Shown in pieces: positions 1 to 5,881 of a stretch of 13,198 nt of DNA. The stretch's first letter is position 1. Each line of letters begins with the position of its first letter. A program made the translations under genes and the position numbers. Where the stretch lies: NCBI GenBank assembly GCA_050433985.1, contig JBNPWE010000040.1:1-13198 (forward strand). The letters are read 5' to 3'. Under the pieces are notes generated by a model, which was given only the letters and a program-made list of their open reading frames with translations, searched no databases and was not told the DNA's origin. The DNA is from JACIYW01 sp014359745. Lineage in GTDB: Bacteria > Pseudomonadota > Alphaproteobacteria > Rhodobacterales > Rhodobacteraceae.

Positions 1-243
1 GGCAGCGGCGGCGGTTGGATCGTAAGTGGCTGGGTCGTAATGGACCGTTCTGCAGTTTGATCGACCGCCGTCTTCGCCCCGGGCCTGAACGGATAAATCC
101 GCCCACGGAATGCCGGTGCGCATGACATAGAAAATCCCGTTGATCACGCGCCGGTCATCGACGCGCTTCTTGCCCCGCGTCTTGTTGGGCAAGACCGCTT
201 TGATGAAGTCCCATTCCAGATCGCTCATGTCTGATCGCGCCAT
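1..243 (-). pseudogene. IS5-family transposase, N-terminal fragment (cut by window edge)
   Basis: Reading from an ATG at 243 on the minus strand gives 81 open codons to the window edge. The first ~50 residues (MARSDMSDLEWDFIKAVLPN, then VDDRRVINGIFYVMRTGIPWADL) are the conserved N-terminus of IS5-family transposases with a DUF4096-type domain (IS427-like group). After about residue 50 the expected continuation (a PERYGP...YNRF-like stretch) is absent and the sequence reads SVQARGEDGG instead, so the copy is probably frameshifted or recombined near 85-100. The catalytic DDE core would lie outside the window. It points away from the nif genes and marks the outer edge of the transposon debris upstream of them. 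The family is fairly certain; whether the gene is broken is inferred, because the rest cannot be seen. Confidence 0.72.
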
Positions 244-323
244 TTGACTGCTCCCGCCACTGATGTCGCGAGACATTGAATCACAAACACATGCAATTGA
301 TAAGGAATTTATGGGTGTGCTGC
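1..323 (-). mobile_element. IS5-family element, transposase-proximal end
   Basis: This is the IS5-family transposase start plus about 80 bp of upstream non-coding DNA. The likely terminus is near 303-323, read on the minus strand as GGCAGCACACCCATAAATTC, followed immediately outside by CTAG at 324-327. CTAG-like targets are typical of some IS5 subgroups. The terminus is inferred from position and the GG start only; the opposite inverted repeat is outside the window, so it cannot be confirmed here. Confidence 0.4.
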
Positions 324-470
324 CTAGATCAGCCCATCGAACCAATCACCCTTGACCTCGTCGCCTGATCAGGTCCAAATCCCAATGCTCGGAGATCGCC
401 GCCAGAGAATTTCCACCACATTCGAGACACGACCTGATCCCGTTCTTTGCCTTCGATCCGTTCGGCGCTA

Positions 471-493
471 CGATTGATCCCCCGGATCAATCG
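471..493. repeat. palindromic mini-repeat 1 inside the IS256 remnant
   Basis: Perfect inverted repeat with 10-bp arms CGATTGATCC and GGATCAATCG around CCC. It lies in about 43 bp of extra sequence (461-503) between the FAFDP and ELRK segments of the transposase, a place where the family has no insertion. The extra sequence shifts the frame. Its centre, TCCCCCGGA, is identical to that of the second palindrome 90 bp away. Similar palindromes are, from memory, scattered in Rhodobacteraceae genomes; that is recollection, not a search result. Confidence 0.85.
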
Positions 494-563
494 CTTCACG
501 CTTGAACTCCGCAAGATCATCTACACGACGAATGCGATTGAAAGTCTGAACCGCATTCGTCGG

Positions 564-588
564 GAAAACAGTCCCCCGGACTGTTTTC
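564..588. repeat. palindromic mini-repeat 2 inside the IS256 remnant
   Basis: Perfect inverted repeat with 11-bp arms GAAAACAGTCC and GGACTGTTTTC around CCC. It interrupts the transposase between NAIESLNR and RKSIKTRG and shifts the frame again. CATTC occurs on both sides (554-558 and 599-603) and may be a target duplication or chance. It shares the core TCCCCCGGA with palindrome 1, but the outer arms differ completely, so the two are members of one architecture and not copies of one sequence. Confidence 0.85.
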
Positions 589-722
589 TGACCCTTCTCA
601 TTCCGCAAATCGATCAAGACACGCGGATCGTTCCCGACCGAGGAAGCCGCAACCAAGCTGATCTATCTGGCGACCCGCAACTTCGAGAAAGGCGGCAGGA
701 ATGTCCGGGAATGGTTTGCGGC

Positions 723-1211
723 CCGGACCTGGATGCCGACGTCCGTGCCATGGCCATCCTGCGTCTTCCACCGAAACATGCCGAGCGTCGGATCAATGAT
801 CCCGACCGGCGGGTCCGCATCGCGGTGGCCCACCGCCTGCCGGTGGCAAAGCTGTTGCCGATGGCGGTCGACACGGACGGGTATGTCCGCTCTATCGTGG
901 CGCGCCGCGCCGAGCCGGGAATGCTGCCGGTGATGATCGGCGATGCGGATCCCGAAATCCGCCGCATCGTCGCCCGCCGGGTGGGCGAGGGCTGGCTCGA
1001 CCGATTCCTCGGCGATCCGGATCCGCTGGTCCGGCGCGAGGCCGCGCAACGCCGCGCAAGATTGTTTGTTGGCGATAAGGATCTGCGCGTGCGTCATGCC
1101 GCCACCGAAACCGGCGGGCCCGATGTGGCGGCCGCGCTTTTGAACGATCCCGAAGACATCATCCGCGAGGCCGCGTCCGCGCGCCTGGCTCAGCTGCAGG
1201 AAGGGGCCTGA
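723..1211 (+). CDS. LRV-repeat protein of the nif cluster, 5'-truncated
   Basis: About seven ~24-residue leucine-rich-variant (LRV) repeats with the pattern DPDxxVRxxVAxRL, for example NDPDRRVRIAVAHRL, DADPEIRRIVARRV and GDPDPLVRREAAQRR, ending LAQLQEGA. LRV proteins encoded in nif clusters (first described in Azotobacter vinelandii) normally have an N-terminal cysteine cluster binding a [4Fe-4S] centre, followed by the repeats. Here the cysteine-rich part and the first repeats are missing, replaced by the IS256 remnant. The frame stays open back to 447, but that upstream translation is transposon sequence in the wrong frame. The first ATG inside the LRV part is at 750, with no clear ribosome binding site. 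The stop is 3 bp before nifZ. The family is confident; the product is probably non-functional or not made. Confidence 0.75.
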   Translation, partial: PDLDADVRAMAILRLPPKHAERRINDPDRRVRIAVAHRLPVAKLLPMAVDTDGYVRSIVARRAEPGMLPVMIGDADPEIRRIVARRVGEGWLDRFLGDPDPLVRREAAQRRARLFVGDKDLRVRHAATETGGPDVAAALLNDPEDIIREAASARLAQLQEGA

Positions 1212-1214
1212 TCC

Positions 1215-1565
1215 ATGTCCACTGACGATCGTGAAATCGAGGTTTACCGCGACCCTGCCTTCGGGCCTGGCGACAAGGTGATCTCGAAGAAAAACGTCAA
1301 GAACGACGGCACCATGGTTGGCAAGGAAATCGGGGAGGTGGTCGTGAAGAAGGGCGATGTGGGCTACGTCCGCGACATTGGCGTCTTCCTACAGCAATTC
1401 TACATCTACGCCGTCGATTTCGCGGGCCGCGACAGCATCGTTGGCATGCGCGGGCGCGAACTGATCCCGGCCGAGCCGACAAGGCAGCGCACCGAAGATC
1501 CAACAGCCCTGCAACCTCATATCGTCACTCAGCCGAACCCCGCGCCGAAGGAGCCTGCCGCATGA
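1215..1565 (+). CDS. nifZ: NifZ, nitrogenase P-cluster/MoFe assembly protein
   Basis: A 116-residue protein with the NifZ core: GPGDKVISKKNVKNDGTMVG, KEIGEVVVKKGDVGYVRDIG, then VFLQQFYIYAVDF and VVGMR-like VGMRGRELIP. NifZ assists maturation of the second P-cluster of the nitrogenase MoFe protein, acting with NifH in the cytoplasm. The core occupies residues ~10-85; the last ~30 residues are proline-rich and poorly conserved. The ATG follows the LRV stop by 3 bp, and the 3' end overlaps nifT by an ATGA junction, indicating translational coupling. No nif promoter lies between the transposon debris and this gene, so expression may depend on read-through. It appears intact. Confidence 0.93.
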   Translation: MSTDDREIEVYRDPAFGPGDKVISKKNVKNDGTMVGKEIGEVVVKKGDVGYVRDIGVFLQQFYIYAVDFAGRDSIVGMRGRELIPAEPTRQRTEDPTALQPHIVTQPNPAPKEPAA

Positions 1566-1780
1566 AGATCATGATCCGCTACACGCCAAAGGGCCTTGAG
1601 GCCTATGTTCCCAAGAAGGATCTCGAGGAGATGGTCGTCGAAACCGAAAACCCCGGGCTCTGGGGCGGATGGGCGAAACTGGCCAATGGCTGGGTCTTTG
1701 CTATGCCCGCCTTTGACGAGCCGCCCGTGCTGCCGATCACCGTCGAGGCGCGCCGCCTTGCCACCGCCGAGGAGGACTGA
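1562..1780 (+). CDS. nifT: NifT/FixU family protein
   Basis: A 72-residue protein starting MKIMIRYTPKGLEAYVPKKD and continuing LEEMVVETENPGLWGGWAKL and NGWVFAMP. The sequence IRxxxxGLxxYVPKKDLEExVV...WGGxxxLxNGW is the signature of NifT/FixU, a small protein nearly always next to nifK, nifZ or nifB in diazotrophs. Its biochemical role is not established and deletions in several organisms have little effect. The start overlaps the nifZ stop (ATGA). A purine-rich GGAGGA near the end of the gene serves as ribosome binding site for the next gene. Length and motifs are normal for the family. Confidence 0.93.
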   Translation: MKIMIRYTPKGLEAYVPKKDLEEMVVETENPGLWGGWAKLANGWVFAMPAFDEPPVLPITVEARRLATAEED

Positions 1781-1783
1781 GCC

Positions 1784-2611
1784 ATGTCCGATTTCGACCT
1801 GCTCGAACAAGCTATGAACGAAGTCGCCGCCGGCACCCGCATTGCCTATCTCGGGCCGGAGGTGTCGGCGCTTTCTGGCGGTGGGGCCCCCACGACGCCC
1901 GCCGAGCTTTGCGCGCGGATCGAGGCGGAAATTCGCGCCCCGCGGCGTGCTGCTGGCAATCTCTGGTCGGTCGCGCAGTATGTGGAAAGCCGCAAGTTTC
2001 GCGCCACACTGGACGATATCATGCGCCGCGCCTTCGATGTGGCACCGGCGCAAAGTAACCCGATCCATGACTGGCTGGCGGGCTGCCGTCCGCCCATGGT
2101 GGTCGACACCTGGTATGACGATGGGATTTTGGGGGCGTTCGGCAAGGGCGACTGGGGCCTAGTTCAGGGTGTCAGCCGCAACGGCGAATGGATCGACATC
2201 TTCACCCGCGCCTATGACAGCATCGGGCAGGAAGTGCCCGATGCCGATCCTGCCTGGGGCTCGCTGATCTACAAGCCGCATGGGCTGGCGCGGGCAGGGT
2301 CGTCTTATCTCATGTCCGACAGCGATTATGTCGAGGTTCTTACCGAAATCGATATCCAGCGGCCGATTCCCCAAGAGGTCCAGAACCGCCGGACGGGGCG
2401 TCCCTTCCTGTTTCTCGGCTGCCGATTAGATGACCAGATGCTGCGCATCTTCGCCCGTCAGATCGCCAAACGCTCGGCCCCAGGCCATATTGCCGTCATG
2501 CCCGGCCCGCTCACCCGGATGGAAGGCAAGTTCCTTGCCGAGTTGGGTATCCGGTGGCTCGATCTGCCGGTTTCCACCGTCAGTGACGCCCTGACCGTGC
2601 CGGAGGGGTGA
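1784..2611 (+). CDS. SIR2-like domain protein of the nif cluster
   Basis: A 275-residue soluble protein resembling the SIR2_2-type NAD-binding fold: an N-terminal glycine-rich beginning TRIAYLGPEVSALSGGGAP (compare GAGxS of sirtuins), a central VVDTWYDDGILGAF, an IYKPHG motif with the candidate histidine, SDSDYVEVL, and a C-terminal GRPFLFLGCRLDDQMLRIFA. SIR2-like proteins with this layout recur next to nifZ/nifT/nifB in alphaproteobacteria. Deacetylation or NAD hydrolysis has not, to my knowledge, been shown for the nif-linked group. A strong GAGGAGG precedes the ATG, and the gene starts 3 bp after nifT, so it is the last gene of this nif segment. Not a canonical sirtuin: no zinc-binding cysteine tetrad is seen. 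Family assignment is good, function unknown. Confidence 0.8.
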   Translation: MSDFDLLEQAMNEVAAGTRIAYLGPEVSALSGGGAPTTPAELCARIEAEIRAPRRAAGNLWSVAQYVESRKFRATLDDIMRRAFDVAPAQSNPIHDWLAGCRPPMVVDTWYDDGILGAFGKGDWGLVQGVSRNGEWIDIFTRAYDSIGQEVPDADPAWGSLIYKPHGLARAGSSYLMSDSDYVEVLTEIDIQRPIPQEVQNRRTGRPFLFLGCRLDDQMLRIFARQIAKRSAPGHIAVMPGPLTRMEGKFLAELGIRWLDLPVSTVSDALTVPEG

Positions 2612-2936
2612 AACCCGGTAAAGTCCTTCTACAGAGACGCCCCCGCCCACCTTGAGTGCAGCAGGATGGATCTGTCGCGGTTTGGTGCCGCGCCTTTGCT
2701 AGCAGCCTGTCGGACTGGGGTCGGCGACGTCAGACCAAACTGAATAGCACTACTTTGGCAGATGTTGCCGCTGCGATGAGCCTTTCACTTTTCGCTCAAT
2801 TTCCGGGCTCTTTGGACATATTCTGAGTAACGGTATACAATCTTATTTCGTTTGGCGGATTCTGAATACTGAATTTGGTGACAGCGCGCGTCGCGGGACT
2901 TCTCTTGGCCTGGCAGCAGACAAACGAGGTTGAGAG
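2612..2936. other. intergenic boundary between nif segment and TRAP operon
   Basis: 325 bp without a convincing gene. The first ~190 bp contain no ORF with coding character. The stretch about 2700-2825 (from GCAGCCTGTCGGACTG to TTTCCGGGCTCTTTGGAC) has lower GC and looks like degraded insertion-sequence end DNA, perhaps of IS1182 type, but no inverted repeat or transposase is visible. The last ~125 bp hold the putative TRAP-operon promoter and operator and a leader of about 95 bp. Confidence 0.5.
2812..2841 (+). promoter_or_regulatory. putative sigma-70 promoter with GntR operator, TRAP operon
   Basis: TTGGAC (2812-2817) and TATACA (2834-2839) are separated by 16 bp, or TACAAT (2836-2841) by 18 bp. 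The GTATAC core at 2833-2838 overlaps the -10 box. The same six-base core occurs in CTGTATACAG upstream of the local GntR gene (9008-9017) and at 9113-9118. A GntR protein bound here would block RNA polymerase, which suggests repression relieved by the transported substrate. Inferred from sequence only. Confidence 0.55.
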
Positions 2937-4013
2937 ATGGACAGACGTAAATTCCTTGCCGCCGGTGTCACCGGACTTGCCGCCGCGCCGCTGGCCGCCC
3001 CTGGGATCGCCCGCGCGCAGACCAGCTTTTCGTGGAAGATGACCAACGCCTATGGCCCCGGCTCGCCGTTCTACGTGGAAGGGCCCGGCAGCCCGACCGA
3101 TTTCTGCAAGAAGGTCGAGGCGATGTCGGACGGCCGACTCAAGATCCAGCATTTCGCGGCGGGCGAGTTGATCCCCGCGCTCGAAGGCTTCGACGCGGTG
3201 CGCGGCGGGGCGGTCGAGATGAACGCAGCCAACTCCTATTTCTGGGCCGGCAAGCTGCCCACGGCGCAGTATTTCACCACCGTTCCCTTCGGCATGAGCT
3301 TCAGCGGAATGAACGCCTGGCTCTATCAGGGTGGCGGCATGGCGCTCTGGGACGAGCTTTACGCGCCGCTCGGGCTCAAGGCGATGCCGATGGGCAATAC
3401 CGGCGTGCAGATGACCGGCTGGTTCCGCAAGCCGATCGAGAGCGTCGCGGATCTGAACGGGCTCAAGATGCGGATCCCGGGGCTCGCTGGGAAGGTCTAT
3501 GCCGCGCTTGGTGTCGATGTGAAGCTGCTGCCGGGTGGCGAGATATTCCCCGCGCTCGAACGTGGCGTGATTGATGCGGCGGAATTCGTCGGCCCCTATC
3601 AGGACCGTCGTCTGGGCCTGCAGAATGCCGCGAAATACTACTACACCACCGGCTGGCACGAGCCCTGCAACGTCACCGAGCTTCTGATCAACAAGGCGGC
3701 CTGGGAAAGCCTTCCGGCCGATCTGCAGTCGATCGTCTCGACCGCGGCGATGGCCTGCAACCTGGAAAGCTATGCCTGGTGCGAAGCCAACAATGCCGCC
3801 GCGCTCAAGGATCTGGTCGAGAACGAGGGCGTGATCGCGCAGGTTCTGCCGACCGAGGTCGTCGAGGCGCTGAAGGAAAAGGCGACCGAGGTTCTGGCGG
3901 CGGGCGCGGCCGCCGATCCGGTGACAGCCAAGGTCCACGATGCCTACATGGCCTTCAAGGCCGAACATGCGGGCTGGGCCGACGTTTCCCTCAAGCCGCT
4001 GTTCAGCCTGTGA
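2937..4013 (+). CDS. TRAP transporter substrate-binding protein, DctP family, TakP-like
   Basis: 358 residues beginning with a twin-arginine signal MDRRKFLAAGVTGLAAAPLA, with likely cleavage after ARA at about residue 27, so it is exported folded to the periplasm. The mature protein is a DctP-family binding protein: SGWRxx-like motifs appear as MTGWFRKPIESVADLNGLKM with MRIPGLAG, the arginine (MRIPG) being the usual carboxylate ligand. IDAAEFVGPYQD and KYYYTTGWHEP resemble the sodium/2-oxo-acid site of Rhodobacter TakP. It delivers an organic acid to the QM permease encoded next. ATG is preceded by GAGGTTGAGAG. It overlaps the next gene by 4 bp. Family certain; a 2-oxo-acid-like ligand is inferred. 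Confidence 0.92.
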   Translation: MDRRKFLAAGVTGLAAAPLAAPGIARAQTSFSWKMTNAYGPGSPFYVEGPGSPTDFCKKVEAMSDGRLKIQHFAAGELIPALEGFDAVRGGAVEMNAANSYFWAGKLPTAQYFTTVPFGMSFSGMNAWLYQGGGMALWDELYAPLGLKAMPMGNTGVQMTGWFRKPIESVADLNGLKMRIPGLAGKVYAALGVDVKLLPGGEIFPALERGVIDAAEFVGPYQDRRLGLQNAAKYYYTTGWHEPCNVTELLINKAAWESLPADLQSIVSTAAMACNLESYAWCEANNAAALKDLVENEGVIAQVLPTEVVEALKEKATEVLAAGAAADPVTAKVHDAYMAFKAEHAGWADVSLKPLFSL

Positions 4014-4543
4014 GCGCGACGAACGGGTTCTTCGACAAACTGGCGGACGGTGCTTCGGGCACCGTTCGCGTCATTGGCCATGTCACCGCCTGGAGCGCGC
4101 TGGCGCTGGTTCTGCTCGTGGCGTTCAACGTGCTCGCGCGCTACCTGTTCGGCGTCGGCTCGGTCGCGCTGCAAGAGGGCGAATGGCACCTGATGATGAT
4201 CAGCGCGCTCTTCGGCATGTCCTATGGGCTCAACCAGGCGGGCGAGGTGCGGGTCGATGTGCTCTACGGCCGGATGCCCGCGCGGGTGAAGACGGTGATA
4301 GACTTGGTCTCGCACGTCGCGCTGTTCGTCGTCGCGCTGATCATCGCCCGGCTCAGCCTCGCCTATGTCCAGTCGAGCTATGCGATCGGCGAGGGCTCGC
4401 CCGATCCGGGCGGTCTTGGTTCTCGCTATCTGCTCAAGGCCGTGATCCCGGTGGCCTTCGTGTTGCTCGCGCTCCAGGCGTTTGCCATGACATTGCATGC
4501 TGCGACGAGGCTGCGCCGCTCTCCTCCCGAACCGAAACGCTAG
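4010..4543 (+). CDS. TRAP transporter small permease (DctQ family)
   Basis: 177 residues from a GTG at 4010 that overlaps the stop of the binding-protein gene (GTGA), giving MSATNGFFDKLADGASGTVR. An open frame continues upstream inside the binding-protein gene, but that part is a shadow. Four hydrophobic segments are visible (about residues 20-42, 52-70, 93-115 and 138-160), with the DctQ hallmark LARYLFGVGSVALQEGEWHL in the region of helices 1-2 and NQAGEVRVDVLYGRMP between helices 2 and 3. It forms the small subunit that joins the binding protein to the large ion-coupled permease in the inner membrane. Operon order P-Q-M is standard. No defects seen. Confidence 0.92.
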   Translation: MSATNGFFDKLADGASGTVRVIGHVTAWSALALVLLVAFNVLARYLFGVGSVALQEGEWHLMMISALFGMSYGLNQAGEVRVDVLYGRMPARVKTVIDLVSHVALFVVALIIARLSLAYVQSSYAIGEGSPDPGGLGSRYLLKAVIPVAFVLLALQAFAMTLHAATRLRRSPPEPKR

Positions 4544-4552
4544 GCCGTCCCG

Positions 4553-5878
4553 ATGCCCGTCAATGAAATCCTCGCGCTTGGCATGATCGGCGCCTTCTTC
4601 ATCCTTCTGCTGGCGGGTATGCCCGTCGCGGTCGCCCTCGGGGTGACCGGGTTCACCTTTGGCTATATCGGCTTTGGGCCCATGCTGTTTTCGCTGATGC
4701 CCGCGCGGATCTTCGGGGTGGTGACGAATTACACCATGCTCGCGCTGCCGCTTTTCATCTTCATGGGGATCATGCTGGAAAAGTCCCGAATAGCCGAGGA
4801 ACTGCTCGACGTCATAGGCTTTGCCATGGGCGGTTTGCACGGTGGCATGGCGCTCGCGATCATCCTCGTGGGCGTTCTGATGGGCGCGGCCTCGGGCGTG
4901 GTCGGTGCGACGGTGGTGACCGTCGGGATGATCGCGATGGGGCCGATCATCCGGCGCGGCTATGATGCGGGGGTGGCCTCGGGGGTGATCTGCGCCTCGG
5001 GGACGCTGGGGCAGATTATTCCGCCAAGCCTCGTGCTGATCCTGCTCGCCGATATCCTGGGCCAGAGCGTCGGAACTCTCTTTGCCGCGGCGCTGATCCC
5101 AGGGCTGATCCTGTCGGGGTTGTTCGTGCTTTATGTGCTGATCCTGGGGGTGATCACGCCGCACAAGGTGCCGGCGATCTCCGCCGACGAGCGCGCCGCG
5201 ATCAGCCGCAAGGAACTCGGGCTCAAGCTGATCAAGGTGGTGGTGCCGCCGATCTTCCTGATCGTGGCGGTGCTTGGCTCGATCATCGGGGGCGTGGCCG
5301 CGCCGACCGAAGCCGCCTCGATGGGCGCCTTCGGCGCGATCGTTCTGGCGGCGCTGGCCGGGCGGCTGAACCATGCCATCCTGCGCGATGCGGTGCGCGG
5401 TGCCTTCGTCACATCGGCGATGGTGTTCCTGATCCTCATCTTCTCGCAACCCTTCTCGCTCGCCTTCCGGGGGCTGGGTGGCGAGCGGCTGGTGCAGGAT
5501 GCCTTTGCCGCCGTGCCGGGGGGCTTGAACGGGCAGATCTTCTTTCTGATGCTGCTTTTGTTCGTGCTGGGCTTCTTCCTGGAATGGATCGAGATTTCCT
5601 ATATCGCGCTGCCGCTGTTCGTGCCTATCTTTCATGCGGCGGGGGTGGATATGGTCTGGATCGCGATCCTCGTGGCGATGAACCTGCAGACCTCGTTCCT
5701 GACGCCGCCCTTCGGCTGGGCGCTGTTCTTCCTCAAGGGGGTGGCGCCGCCGTCGGTGAGCACGGGCGATATCTATCGCGGCGTGATCCCCTTCATCGGC
5801 ATTCAGCTGCTCGGGCTGGTGCTTCTGTTCTTCTTTCCGGCGCTGGCGACCTGGCTGCCGCGAACCATCGGGTGGTGA
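4553..5878 (+). CDS. TRAP transporter large permease (DctM family)
   Basis: 441 residues with a dozen or so hydrophobic segments, the normal size for DctM. Family features include MPVAVALGVTGFTFGYIGFG near the start, LPLFIFMGIMLEKSRIAEEL, GVLMGAASGVVGATVVTVG, YDAGVASGVICASGTLGQII followed by PPS, AAPTEAASMGAFGAIVLAAL, and a C-terminal LQTSFLTPPFGWALFFLKGV. It catalyses sodium- or proton-driven import across the inner membrane together with the two preceding products. The start is 9 bp after the small-permease stop; the ribosome binding site is weak. It ends 3 bp before the hydrolase gene, so hydrolase and transporter share a transcript. Confidence 0.95.
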   Translation: MPVNEILALGMIGAFFILLLAGMPVAVALGVTGFTFGYIGFGPMLFSLMPARIFGVVTNYTMLALPLFIFMGIMLEKSRIAEELLDVIGFAMGGLHGGMALAIILVGVLMGAASGVVGATVVTVGMIAMGPIIRRGYDAGVASGVICASGTLGQIIPPSLVLILLADILGQSVGTLFAAALIPGLILSGLFVLYVLILGVITPHKVPAISADERAAISRKELGLKLIKVVVPPIFLIVAVLGSIIGGVAAPTEAASMGAFGAIVLAALAGRLNHAILRDAVRGAFVTSAMVFLILIFSQPFSLAFRGLGGERLVQDAFAAVPGGLNGQIFFLMLLLFVLGFFLEWIEISYIALPLFVPIFHAAGVDMVWIAILVAMNLQTSFLTPPFGWALFFLKGVAPPSVSTGDIYRGVIPFIGIQLLGLVLLFFFPALATWLPRTIGW

Positions 5879-5881
5879 CGT

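Larger units (their letters stand above)
425..722 (+). pseudogene. IS256-family (Mutator-type) transposase remnant, C-terminal, frameshifted
   Basis: Three consecutive pieces of an IS256-family transposase C-terminus are recognisable, each in a different frame: DLIPFFAFDP (431-460), ELRKIIYTTNAIESLNR (504-553) and RKSIKTRGSFPTEEAATKLI continuing through YLATRNFEKGGRNVREWFAA (604-720). The order and spacing match the family, in which FxAFPPxxRKxIYTTNAIESLN is followed by RKxxKTRGxFPxxEAAxKLxxLA. The frame changes coincide with two short insertions (about 461-503 and 554-603), each carrying a GC-rich palindrome. The catalytic residues lie upstream and are missing. The remnant abuts the LRV gene directly, so the element or a later deletion removed the front of that gene. 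It cannot encode a transposase. Confidence 0.82.

Noticed and set aside
329..520. 63-codon minus-strand frame opposite the IS256 remnant
   Set aside because: No recognisable family, and it overlaps identifiable transposase pieces on the plus strand. The stretch 328-424 remains unassigned.
447..722. Upstream extension of the LRV protein to an ATG at 447
   Set aside because: Most of this part is transposase DNA read in the wrong frame plus palindromic inserts; it is not an N-terminal domain of the LRV protein.
3653..3672. Sigma-54-like TGGCAC-N5-CTGCA sequence
   Set aside because: It has GG-N10-GC spacing but lies inside the conserved GWHEPCN coding motif of the TRAP binding protein and points at no gene start.
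2796..3968. 390-codon minus-strand frame over the TRAP binding-protein gene
   Set aside because: Low-complexity Arg/His/Gly composition, and antisense to a clear DctP-family gene with a twin-arginine signal.
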